64,000 bases of DNA from contig NZ_CP089746.1 in NCBI RefSeq assembly GCF_029541745.1, positions 5,341,559 to 5,405,558 on the forward strand. Direction: 5' to 3'. The translations under genes were made by a program, and so were the position numbers. The notes under the pieces were generated by a model, which made no database searches, had not been told where the DNA came from, and worked only from the letters and a program-made list of their open reading frames with translations. Positions 27,817-35,027 of the stretch are shown piece after piece (the first letter of the stretch is position 1; each line of letters begins with the position of its first letter). The stretch comes from Streptomyces sp. LX-29 (GTDB taxonomy: Bacteria; Actinomycetota; Actinomycetes; Streptomycetales; Streptomycetaceae).

Positions 27817-29241
27817 ATGAACTCAGTGAAGAGGCGGAGAGTGGTCCGTCTCGCCGCCGCTGTGCTGGCCTCTGCGCTGGCGGCGGTCGGCGCGGTGGCG
27901 GTTGCGAGTCCCGCCGCCGCCGATGACCTCCCCTCCGGTCGGGGCGGTGCCACGGCCACCCTCGGCGGTCTCACGGTCTTCGACCAGGCGGTCGTCCGGA
28001 ACGGGGCGCAGAAGGAGCAGGTGGGCGCAGGGCTGTTCGAGATGGCGGTCGACGAGGGCGGCACCATCCAGACGTACTGTGTCGACATCCAGAACCCGAC
28101 GCAGCCCGAGGCCACGTACCGGGAGAAGCCCTGGAGCGAGACCTCGCTGCACGACAACGCCGACGCGGGCAAGATCCGCTGGATCCTGCGGCACTCCTAC
28201 CCGCAGGTCAACGACCTCTCGGCGCTGGCCGCGAAGGCCCACACCGGCCCGCTGACCGAGAAGACCGCCGCTGCGGGCACCCAGGTCGCCATCTGGCGCT
28301 TCTCCGACGAGGCGCAGGTGGAGGCGGTCGACCCGGCGGCCGAGAAGCTCGCCGACTATCTGGAGAAGAAAGCCGAGCGCCTTCCGGAGCCCAAGGCCTC
28401 GCTGACTCTCGACCCGCCGGCTGTCTCCGGTAGGTCGGGGGAGCGGCTCGGGCCGGTGACCGTGCGCACCGGTGCCACGGCCGTCAGCGTCGCCCCGGCG
28501 GCCGTAACCTCCGGGGTCAGGGTCGTCGACAGGGCCGGCAAGCCGGTCAGCAGCGCCGTCAACGGCAGCCGGCTCTACTTCGACGTCCCCGCCGGCACCC
28601 CGGACGGCACCACCTCGCTGACCGTGCAGGCGTCCACCGAGGTGCCGGTCGGCCGCGCGTTCGCCAGCGAGAGCAAGAGCCAGACCCAGATCCTGGCCGG
28701 GTCCAGCAGGTCAAACGTGTCGGCGACCGCCACCGCGAGCTGGGCGCGGAAGGGGCCCATCCCGGCCCTGTCCGCCGCGGAGAACTGCGCCAAGAGCGGC
28801 GTCGACGTGACCGCGCGGAACGCGGGCGACGAGCCGTTCACCTTCGAGTTGGCGGGCGTCGAGCACACCGTCGCCGCGGGGAAGTCCGAGACCATCACCG
28901 TCCCGGTGCGGGAGGACCAGGAGTACGCGTTCACGATCAGCGGCCCCGACGGTTTCGAGCGCACCTTCTCCGGGGTGCTGGACTGCAGGACCGCGAGCAC
29001 GGGCGGCGGGTCCACCGGGGCCGGCACGGGGGGCTCCGGCGGTGACGCGCCCGCCAACGAGCCGGCCCCGGCCTCGGTCGGCGGCGCCTCCGGCGGTGAC
29101 ATCCCGGACGACGGCGATCTCGCCGAGACCGGCTCCCACAGCGACACTCCGCTGATCGTGGGCCTCGCCATCGCCTTCGTCGCGGCCGGCGCCGGCATGG
29201 TCTTCCTCCTCCGCCGGAAGGGGTCGCCCGAGGGGGAGTGA
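27817..29241 (+). CDS. Thioester-domain (TQXA) cell-surface protein with LAETG sorting signal
   Basis: A 474-residue exported protein. A signal peptide covers residues 1-35 (ASPAAA|DD). The thioester domain has TYCVD (Cys88) and TQVAIW (Gln156), the residue pair that forms an internal Cys-Gln thioester able to bond covalently to a target. Two beta-rich stalk domains follow (~190-400), then a Gly/Pro linker, LAETG at ~435-439, a membrane helix and RRKG tail. LAxTG is the signal typical of class E sortases in Streptomyces. It is probably a wall-anchored adhesin expressed on aerial or substrate hyphae. Confidence 0.9.
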   Translation: MNSVKRRRVVRLAAAVLASALAAVGAVAVASPAAADDLPSGRGGATATLGGLTVFDQAVVRNGAQKEQVGAGLFEMAVDEGGTIQTYCVDIQNPTQPEATYREKPWSETSLHDNADAGKIRWILRHSYPQVNDLSALAAKAHTGPLTEKTAAAGTQVAIWRFSDEAQVEAVDPAAEKLADYLEKKAERLPEPKASLTLDPPAVSGRSGERLGPVTVRTGATAVSVAPAAVTSGVRVVDRAGKPVSSAVNGSRLYFDVPAGTPDGTTSLTVQASTEVPVGRAFASESKSQTQILAGSSRSNVSATATASWARKGPIPALSAAENCAKSGVDVTARNAGDEPFTFELAGVEHTVAAGKSETITVPVREDQEYAFTISGPDGFERTFSGVLDCRTASTGGGSTGAGTGGSGGDAPANEPAPASVGGASGGDIPDDGDLAETGSHSDTPLIVGLAIAFVAAGAGMVFLLRRKGSPEGE

Positions 29242-29401
29242 TGGTCGGGGAGTGACAGGAGCCACCGCGCGAGGAGAGTGATCGAGCCGGAGCGTAGTCG
29301 TCGGGTGACCGTCCGAAGCGCGACGGGTCTCGACGGGTGCTGCGCTCCGGGGCCGTGCCGCTCCGCGCCGGTCTGTGGTTTTCGCCGTGGCCTTGTCGTA
29401 C

Positions 29402-29416
29402 GGCAAGATGGGGTGT
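29402..29416 (+). other. attL: left core repeat of the integrated element
   Basis: GGCAAGATGGGGTGT occurs here and again at 43137-43151; after one mismatch both continue with TCT. It lies 93 bp beyond the integrase stop, as expected for an element-end att site. Between the core and int are TCAGGGG at 29427 and 29470 with its inverse CCCCTGA at 29444, possible arm sites or an int terminator. Confidence 0.85.
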
Positions 29417-29508
29417 TTCTTGCGAATCAGGGGAGCGAAACGGCCCCTGACCTGCGGAGGAGCCGCCAATCAGGGGCCGCTGTGGGGCCGTGGGCCGTCT
29501 GTGGGCCG

Positions 29509-30756
29509 TCAGGCCGCCTCAGGGACACCCTGAGCGCGACCGAAGACGGCAGACACAGCCGCGCGTGTCCGCTGCTCGCTGCTCGGCATCAGGTGGGTGT
29601 AGATCCGCAGCGTGAACCCCGGGTCCGAGTGACCGAGGTACACACTCAGGGCCTTGATGCTCTCGCCACCGTCCAGGAGCACGGAGGCGTAGAAGTGCCG
29701 GAGGGCATGCATGCCGTCGTCCGGTGCGGCAGCGTACCGCTTGCCCGGCTCCCGGGGCGGGATGACGCCAGCGGAGGCCAGGGCGGGCTTCCACACGTGG
29801 TCGTCGAAGTAGCTCCGCCAGATGGCATGGCCCACAGCGCTCGTGAAGACGAGCTGACGGGCCACCAGCGGCCCGTCAGGAGTATTCCAGGGCAACTTGA
29901 CCTCGACCGGGGGAAAGCGGTCCACGTGGGCGTGCAGGGCCGCAGCGGTCACCGGACTCAGAGGAACGTCACGGAGCTTGCCCCGCTTCGGGGGAGCGAA
30001 GACGAGCGTGCCGCCCACGCGCTTGACCTGCTGCCGCACGTAGAGCCACCCGGCGGCGAAGTCGATGTTCTCCTGGTCTAGGCCGAAGATCTCCCCCTGA
30101 CGCAGGCCGCAGCCCCCGCCGGCATCCACGGTGGCGGCGTAGCGGTCGGGCAGCCCGGCCTGGACGGCGAACACGCGCTTCTCGGGCCACGGCTGAACCA
30201 GGCGCGGGTCCGGCTCCGGAGCCTTGACCGACTGGGCGTGGCAGGGATTCGACCGGATTACCCCGTCGTCCACCGCCGCGTTGAACAGGGACGACACCGA
30301 GTCGTAGATGGCCCGCCGGTACGTCGCGTTGGGGAGCGACGTCTTGAGCTTGCTCAGCCAGGCGCGTACGTGCTCCGGCTTGAACGACCCCATGGGGCGG
30401 GCACCCAGATGCGGGATGGCGTGGAGGCGGATCCGCCTCTTCACTGCCTCCTGACTGACCACGTCGGTCGTCAGGCCGCCAAGCCACTTCTCGGCGTATT
30501 CCCGGAAGGTGATCCGCCCGGCCTTCGGGTCGAAGAACTGCCCCGAGTCCATGTCGGCCTTGATCCGAGTCAGCCACTTCTCGGCCCGGCCCTTCTCGCG
30601 GTCCGGGAAGCTCTGCGACTGCTCGGTGCCGTCGGGGCCGACGTACCGGGCCCGGTATCGCATGCCGGTGCCGTGGCGGTCGGTCTTGACCCGGCGGGGC
30701 TTGCCGTCGGGGCCGACCTCGGTCTTGTACCAGCGGTCCTGGATGTGGCCAGCCAT
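29509..30756 (-). CDS. int: Tyrosine recombinase (integrase)
   Basis: A 415-residue phage-type integrase. The N-terminal ~60 residues bind arm sites (basic, DPxG repeats). The core-binding domain is at ~65-165. The catalytic domain shows the first Arg in GLRQGEIFGLD, then HALRHFYASVLLDGG (His-x-x-Arg), LGHSDPGFTLRIYTHL with the second His and the Tyr nucleophile. It catalyses site-specific integration and excision between the 15-bp att cores. It is the element's last gene, 78 bp after xis and 93 bp from attL. Confidence 0.95.
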   Translation of the reverse strand: MAGHIQDRWYKTEVGPDGKPRRVKTDRHGTGMRYRARYVGPDGTEQSQSFPDREKGRAEKWLTRIKADMDSGQFFDPKAGRITFREYAEKWLGGLTTDVVSQEAVKRRIRLHAIPHLGARPMGSFKPEHVRAWLSKLKTSLPNATYRRAIYDSVSSLFNAAVDDGVIRSNPCHAQSVKAPEPDPRLVQPWPEKRVFAVQAGLPDRYAATVDAGGGCGLRQGEIFGLDQENIDFAAGWLYVRQQVKRVGGTLVFAPPKRGKLRDVPLSPVTAAALHAHVDRFPPVEVKLPWNTPDGPLVARQLVFTSAVGHAIWRSYFDDHVWKPALASAGVIPPREPGKRYAAAPDDGMHALRHFYASVLLDGGESIKALSVYLGHSDPGFTLRIYTHLMPSSEQRTRAAVSAVFGRAQGVPEAA

Positions 30757-30834
30757 AGGGCTGTGGGTCCTTTCTGTCGCAAGGGAAGGCCCGTGCCGCC
30801 CTGGTGAGGGACGGCACGGGCCAGCGAGGGATGG

Positions 30835-31077
30835 TCAGGCGGCGGTGTCGAGCTCGCTCTGCTGGGTGACCCAGGCATGGACGGCGACGGGGTCGTAGCG
30901 GACGTAGCGGCCGGCGCGAAATCCGGGCGGGCCGATGCGCTTCTTGCGCCAGTGGTAGACGGTCTCCAGCGGGACGCCGAAGAGCACGGCGATGTCGTCG
31001 GGGGTGAGGTAGCGGTCGGGCAGGCCGCTGCGGAGGGCGGCGCGTGGGTCGGGTTGAGCGGAAGGGGTTCGGCTCAT
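30835..31077 (-). CDS. xis: Excisionase / AlpA-like winged-helix DNA-binding protein
   Basis: 80 residues. Residues ~22-65 form the HTH_17/MerR-like fold of Xis proteins: YLTPDDIAVLFGVPLETVYHWRKKRIGPPGFRAGRYVRYD is present (cited in parts: LTPDDIAVLFG, VYHWRKKRIGPPG, RYVRY). It directs the integrase to excision. The position directly before int is typical for AICEs. Confidence 0.85.
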   Translation of the reverse strand: MSRTPSAQPDPRAALRSGLPDRYLTPDDIAVLFGVPLETVYHWRKKRIGPPGFRAGRYVRYDPVAVHAWVTQQSELDTAA

Positions 31078-31150
31078 GGGGTCCTCGGAGTCGAGTCGTG
31101 TTGCGTTCGGGGCTTCTCGCGGCGCGCGCCTGTCCGAGGTGCGGATTTCT

Positions 31151-31354
31151 GCGTCATTGCGTCATCAGCGTCATTCGCGCCTCTGACCTGGGGTTTTGTG
31201 TGACGCAGTGGCTGGGGTGTGCGTCATCGCAGCGTCATGGGCTGCGTCATGGGATGACGCAGATGACGCAGGATGACGCAGGCGCCGTCGCCTGCGTCAT
31301 GGCTGTAGCCGCAGGTCAGGTGCCGTATTTCGGCCTGCATGACGCAGATGACGC
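31151..31354. repeat. Iteron-like array: 13 copies of TGACGC / GCGTCA
   Basis: GCGTCA begins at 31151, 31159, 31168, 31221, 31232, 31244 and 31294; TGACGC begins at 31201, 31255, 31264, 31274, 31340 and 31349. Many extend to CAGATGACGCAG or its complement. Neighbouring copies are 8-12 bp apart in both orientations, like initiator-binding iterons. It lies directly downstream of the primase-polymerase and ATPase genes and upstream of xis. Role as origin or Rep-binding site is inferred. Confidence 0.7.
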
Positions 31355-31468
31355 AGCGTCTTCCCTCTTAGGACAAAGAGGAGGGGTGTCTGTTGTAGTG
31401 CGGTGCCCCTCAGAGCGTGAAGAAGGAGCCGCTTCGCGGCGCGTCCTTGGGGCGGCGTTCCGCCGAAC

Positions 31469-31507
31469 AGCAAGAGGAGCACGCCCGGCCGGGGTGCTCT
31501 TCTTGCT
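31469..31507 (-). terminator. Hairpin after the AAA ATPase gene
   Basis: AGCAAGAGGAGCACGCCC (31469-31486) pairs with GGGGTGCTCTTCTTGCT (31491-31507) with one bulge and one G-T pair. It starts 26 bp past the ATPase stop. No T run follows, so it is a Streptomyces-type terminator or RNA-stability hairpin. Confidence 0.5.
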
Positions 31508-31532
31508 TGTCCGGGCGAGCGCGGATCGCGGG

Positions 31533-33008
31533 TCAGAACATCGGTTTGTGCTGGTGTGGGGGCGCCGTGGCCGGGCGGGTCATTTCGAGATAGCGGCCCT
31601 CGCTGGTGCGGCCGGTGTCGATAAGGACACCGCGGGCGGCAAGGGTCGGCTGGAGGCGCTTGAGCCGGTCGGAGAGGACTTTGCCCGTGGTCGGCCAGCC
31701 CTTGGGCAGGGGGCGCGGTTCGTCGCCGCTGTAGAGGCGACTGAGGCAGTGCAGCCACTCGGTGGACGTCATCCGCTGCGCCGCACCGGGCTCGATGGTG
31801 TCGGCGTGTCTGAGGACGGTCTGGGCGAGGAGATCGCCCTCGATCACGTCGTCGTTCAGGTCGTCCAGGCTGGCCCGGTAGGCGGCGAGTGCCCCGAGGC
31901 CTGTCGCTGCGTCGAGCTGCGCGCACAGGTGCGCGAAGTCTGCCATCCGCAGATCGGTGGGGGTCTCCGCCTCAACGGCTCGGACCTTGACCGTCAGGTC
32001 CAGGAGCGAGCCGAGAACGACGGGCAGAACCTCCGCGTAGTCCGCCCACAGTTCGGCCTCGGTGCGCCGGACGCGGGGCCGCTCCAACCGCAGCGGCAGG
32101 AGCCGCTCGGCGAGGTCGGGCCGGATGACGCCCACGTCGATGCCGGTCAGGAGCAGGGGGCGGCGGTAGCCGACGCGGAACACGTCCCCGTCGGTGAACA
32201 GCGCGCGCTTGACGCTCTCGGCGCCGGTGACGATGCAGCACATGGCGTCGGACAGGTCCGGGGTCATGTGGGAGAGGTTGTCCAGGGCGGTGACCCATCC
32301 GGCCGCCACCGCCGCGATCAGGTTCTCTTCATCCTTCGGCGCCCGGCGCAGGTCACCGCTCATACCCTCGATGATCCGCACGAGCATGCGCCCGCCGGTC
32401 GACTTGCCCGCACCCTGCGGCCCGGTGAGGAACGGCGCGGGGACGGGCACGGACGGTCCGAGGCAGCCGATGAGCCAGGCGATGGCCAGGCATTCGGTCT
32501 CGGCGTTGGCGAAGTTGCACAGCCTGAGTAGGAGGTCGATGCCCTTGCCGTCGGTGTCCTTGGCCGGCACGGGCAGTTCGCCGGTGAGCTGGGTGCGCCG
32601 CCAGCACACCTCCCGCGGGTCCGGGATGGCGATGTCCCAGCCGGTGGGGTGGATGCGGACGGACTGTCCGTCGTTGCGTCCCAGGTCCAGCCACGTCGCT
32701 CCGTCGTACCCGGGGGCGACGCGGATGCTCACAGGCTGCACGTCCTCCGTCAGCGCGAGTGCTTCGATCAAGTCCAACGCCTCTTTGAGCGCGGTCCCGT
32801 TGAACACGCCGACCCCGTCCTTGAACAGGCCGACCATGAGTTCCTGGCGGTGGCTGCCCGTCGTGCCCTGGGAGCGGATCGGACGGGCCACGGGGTGGCC
32901 GTTCTTCTGCGCGTACACGGTCCCGTCAGCGGTACGGAAGTACCGGAAGTGCGCATGCGCGTAGTTGGCGATGACCTCGCGGGCAGGGTTCTTCTCGTCG
33001 TCGGGCAT
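31533..33008 (-). CDS. AAA-type ATPase of the replication module (helicase-like)
   Basis: 491 residues from ATG 33008 (MPDDEKNPAREVIANYAH), 2 bp after the primase-polymerase stop; a longer frame runs upstream through that gene and is not real. The Walker A FLTGPQGAGKSTGGRML is near residue 205, with Walker B-like WVTALDNLS about 45 residues later, then an arginine-rich sensor region. The last ~70 residues look like a winged helix (STEWLHCLSRLY ... GKVLSDRLKRLQPTL). With the neighbouring primase-polymerase it forms the AICE-type replication pair, presumably unwinding the origin after excision. Confidence 0.75.
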   Translation of the reverse strand: MPDDEKNPAREVIANYAHAHFRYFRTADGTVYAQKNGHPVARPIRSQGTTGSHRQELMVGLFKDGVGVFNGTALKEALDLIEALALTEDVQPVSIRVAPGYDGATWLDLGRNDGQSVRIHPTGWDIAIPDPREVCWRRTQLTGELPVPAKDTDGKGIDLLLRLCNFANAETECLAIAWLIGCLGPSVPVPAPFLTGPQGAGKSTGGRMLVRIIEGMSGDLRRAPKDEENLIAAVAAGWVTALDNLSHMTPDLSDAMCCIVTGAESVKRALFTDGDVFRVGYRRPLLLTGIDVGVIRPDLAERLLPLRLERPRVRRTEAELWADYAEVLPVVLGSLLDLTVKVRAVEAETPTDLRMADFAHLCAQLDAATGLGALAAYRASLDDLNDDVIEGDLLAQTVLRHADTIEPGAAQRMTSTEWLHCLSRLYSGDEPRPLPKGWPTTGKVLSDRLKRLQPTLAARGVLIDTGRTSEGRYLEMTRPATAPPHQHKPMF

Positions 33009-33010
33009 GG

Positions 33011-33886
33011 TCACAGTCCCAGCCTGGTGCGGGCGTTGGTCCACGCGTCGGTGCAGTGCCGGGCGGATTCGCCCTTGGCCTGCGCTGCGGTGAACAGGCG
33101 CGCAATGTGGGTGTCGGTGAGGCAGCCGCACCGGCCGTGGACGGACAGCACGGCGAGGAAGGTGCGGTAAACGGTGGCGTGGATCGCGCTGCGGGCCTCG
33201 GTGATGCGCTGCTCCGCCATGGCGATGCCACGTTCCAGGTAGACGGGAGTGCGGTGGCGGCATTCCCCGCCCCCGACCGGCGCGGGCACGGTGACGGCAG
33301 GCTGTGCCGGCCGGACTGTGGGGGGTTCCTTCACGGCCAGTGCGCGTACGACCGTCGGCAACGCCGTCATGGAGCCGGTGCCGGGCCCGAGCCACCGTGC
33401 GTAGGCCATCGTGGACTTGATGTCGACGCCGTCACGCACGGCGTTCACGGACCGCATGGTGCCTTGATAGACCCAGTGTTCGCCCCGCGTGGTGACCACA
33501 GTCCGGGTCGGGGGCAGGGACTGCCTGGCCCAGGTGACGGCCTTCGTGTCGTCCAGGTCCACGACGGTGAGTCCGGCGCCGCCGGGGTGGTAGGCCACCG
33601 CCGCCGCCTCGCGCCACGCCCCCGCCCACTCCCGAGATCGGATAACGGTGGGGTCGCTGGTGGCGGCGGCCCATGCGTGGCACGGGCGGGGGCAGGTGCA
33701 CGGTCCGGCGTGCCTCATGTTCGGCCGGCCGCCGCACGCGAGGTCGGTGCAGTCGGGGCAGTTACCGAACGGGACCTTGCCGGCCCGCAACGGCAGGACC
33801 GGCACCCGTAGGACGGCGAGTCCGAGCGCGGTGTTCAGGTGGCCGGTCACGCGGGCCACTCGCCGGATGGTGGTCGGTTGGGTCAT
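33011..33886 (-). CDS. Bifunctional DNA primase/polymerase (prim-pol)
   Basis: 291 residues from ATG 33886 (MTQPTTIRRVARVTGHLN). The N-terminal prim-pol domain has VLRVPVLPLRAGKVPF, a cysteine set CPDCTDLACGG, and the catalytic-type LTVVDLDDTKAV (two-metal Asp motif) near residue 108, then TRGEHWVYQG and DGVDIKSTMAYARWLGPG. These are features of the prim-pol initiators found in AICEs in place of RepSA. The C-terminal ~90 residues are helical. The gene is followed by the ATPase with a 2-bp gap; 45 bp upstream lies the first copy of the hairpin element that flanks the CRISPR array. Confidence 0.8.
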   Translation of the reverse strand: MTQPTTIRRVARVTGHLNTALGLAVLRVPVLPLRAGKVPFGNCPDCTDLACGGRPNMRHAGPCTCPRPCHAWAAATSDPTVIRSREWAGAWREAAAVAYHPGGAGLTVVDLDDTKAVTWARQSLPPTRTVVTTRGEHWVYQGTMRSVNAVRDGVDIKSTMAYARWLGPGTGSMTALPTVVRALAVKEPPTVRPAQPAVTVPAPVGGGECRHRTPVYLERGIAMAEQRITEARSAIHATVYRTFLAVLSVHGRCGCLTDTHIARLFTAAQAKGESARHCTDAWTNARTRLGL

Positions 33887-33930
33887 GCTGGAGACCTCCA
33901 CAGGTCTTGTCGAGACAGGTGGACAAGGGG

Positions 33931-33986
33931 CGGCCCGAGACTTTGGCGAGACGCGGGCCGCCCTAGCCATCACTGGATGGGCGGTT
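33931..33986. repeat. Left copy of the hairpin element flanking the CRISPR array
   Basis: A 56-bp segment running from CGGCCCGAGACTTTGGCGAG to GGGCGGTT is matched by 34515-34569 at about 80% identity with one single-base gap. It contains a perfect inverted repeat, GGGCGGCCCG / CGGGCCGCCC, with a 16-nt loop (the left arm starts 33928). See findings. Confidence 0.85.
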
Positions 33987-34039
33987 GTTGATGAGCTGAG
34001 TGGGCGCGCGGCGCAGACGTCGGGCGAGCCTGGACACAG

Positions 34040-34118
34040 GAGGGAGTCCGATATGCCGGAGCTGGCGAAAGTGAGTAAAAACCGGCCCAGCCTCGCGTAA
34101 ACTCCCAGGTCAGCAACT
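34040..34118 (+). promoter_or_regulatory. CRISPR leader
   Basis: The DNA before the first repeat is locally AT-richer (GTGAGTAAAAACC, CGCGTAAACTCCCAGGTCAG), the composition and ending typical of Streptomyces type I-E leaders as I remember them. It lies at the end opposite to the degenerate terminal repeat, which fixes array polarity as plus strand. Confidence 0.7.
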
Positions 34119-34513
34119 GTGGTCCCCGCGCACGCGGGGGTGTTCCCGCCTCCGGTGCGGGCACCGGGTCCCGATCGGAGTGGTCCCCGCGCACGCGGGG
34201 GTGTTCCCCGACCGATGCCGCGCTGCAGGAGTGGGAGAACGTGGTCCCCGCGCACGCGGGGGTGTTCCCCAGGCCACCAGGAACGGCATGCCGGGGCAGT
34301 CGTGGTCCCCGCGCACGCGGGGGTGTTCCCTCAGCTGGGGCGAGTGCGGGCCGATGGCCGCTGTGGTCCCCGCGCACGCGGGGGTGTTCCTAAGGAGAGC
34401 GGGCAGAGCGCTGGCACGATCGTGTGGTCCCCGCGCACGCGGGGGTGTTCCCGCCTTGAGGTTTTCGGGCGTCCGCATCTGCCGGTGGTCCCCGCGCACG
34501 CGGGGGTGGCGCG
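34119..34513 (+). CRISPR. Type I-E CRISPR array: 7 repeats, 6 spacers, no cas genes
   Basis: 29-nt repeats beginning GTGGTCCCCGCGCACGCGGG and ending GGTGTTCCC start at 34119, 34180, 34241, 34302, 34363, 34424 and 34485, an exact 61-bp period with 32-nt spacers. The core CCCCGCG/CGCGGGG forms the type I-E stem. Repeat 5 differs in its last base, so the repeat could be counted as 28 nt. Repeat 7 matches for 24 nt and then diverges, the usual leader-distal end. Spacers are all different and show no match elsewhere in the window by eye. No cas gene is present in the window, so use would require Cas proteins in trans from the host. Confidence 0.97.
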
Positions 34514-34514
34514 G

Positions 34515-34569
34515 CGGCCCGAGGCTTTGGCGAGCTGCGGGCTGCCTAGCCGTTGTTAGAAGGGCGGTT
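34515..34569. repeat. Right copy of the hairpin element flanking the CRISPR array
   Basis: A 55-bp diverged copy of 33931-33986. The inverted repeat is kept (GGCGGCCCG / CGGGCTGCC), the one stem change giving a G-T pair. It begins directly after the degenerate seventh repeat and overlaps the last codons of the small gene at 34556. Confidence 0.85.
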
Positions 34570-34825
34570 CGTCGCTGTAGCCCGCGTTGGCGCGGCGGAG
34601 CCGGCGGGGCAGGCGCGGGAGGGGGAGTAGGGTCCAGCGGCGGTGTTCGTCCCAGCAGGGGCAGGGCTCCCAGTCGGTGCCGGCGTACTCGCCGGTCTTG
34701 TAGTCGCCGTAGCCGTACGCGGTCCCGCCGTCGCCGTCGCAGGTACGGCAGGCGGGGCGGGGCGTGTCGGTCAGGACGAGCGCGGCGCGGGGCCAGTTGA
34801 CGCGCCGGATGCGCAGTCGAGCCAT
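34556..34825 (-). CDS. Small Cys-motif protein of the AICE
   Basis: 89 residues from ATG 34825 (MARLRIRRVNWPRAALVL); an earlier ATG at 34849 has no better support. It contains CRTCDGDGG and CPCWDEH, a possible four-Cys zinc site of the DnaJ-like CxxCxGxG kind, flanked by basic ends. Such small zinc-ribbon genes are common between traB and the replication genes of AICEs; function unknown. The stop lies inside the right hairpin element. Confidence 0.65.
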   Translation of the reverse strand: MARLRIRRVNWPRAALVLTDTPRPACRTCDGDGGTAYGYGDYKTGEYAGTDWEPCPCWDEHRRWTLLPLPRLPRRLRRANAGYSDEPPF

Positions 34826-34859
34826 GGTTGAACCTCCAAGAGCGATCACTGTGCGTTCA

Positions 34860-35027
34860 GGGAGGGAGGCAAGGAGGGGCCCGTCGGGCCGTGTTCTCGG
34901 GGGTTTCCGCAGGTCCGGGGCGAGTGCCTCCCTGCCTCCCTGAAGGGGTATTTGCGCTGTTCAGGTCAGGGAGGTGGGGTGAGGGAGGCGGTGAGGGAGA
35001 ACTCCCTGCCTCCCTCACCGCCTCCCT
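34860..35027. repeat. GGGAGG repeat cluster with an 18-bp perfect inverted repeat beside traB
   Basis: GGGAGG occurs at 34860, 34864, 34969 and 34983, and its complement CCTCCC at 34927, 34935, 35009 and 35021. Part of this is a perfect 18-bp inverted repeat, 34982-34999 with 35010-35027 and a 10-nt loop, ending directly at the traB stop. It could be the traB terminator, the TraB-recognised transfer locus (clt), or both. Confidence 0.65.

Larger units (their letters stand above)
31078..31532. other. 455-bp non-coding region between the replication module and xis
   Basis: No gene is seen. The left half (31151-31354) carries thirteen TGACGC sites and the right half a hairpin just beyond the ATPase gene (listed separately). 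Location and repeats make it the best candidate for the element's replication origin. Confidence 0.6.

Noticed and set aside
33009..33395. N-terminal extension of the AAA ATPase frame
   Set aside because: It overlaps the primase-polymerase gene out of frame; ATG 33008 directly after that stop is the better start.
34110..34559. Long open frames on both strands through the CRISPR array, with repeats such as GTPPRARG and VPAHAGVF
   Set aside because: They are translations of the 61-bp repeat-spacer unit; the exact period and 32-nt spacers identify an array, not a protein.
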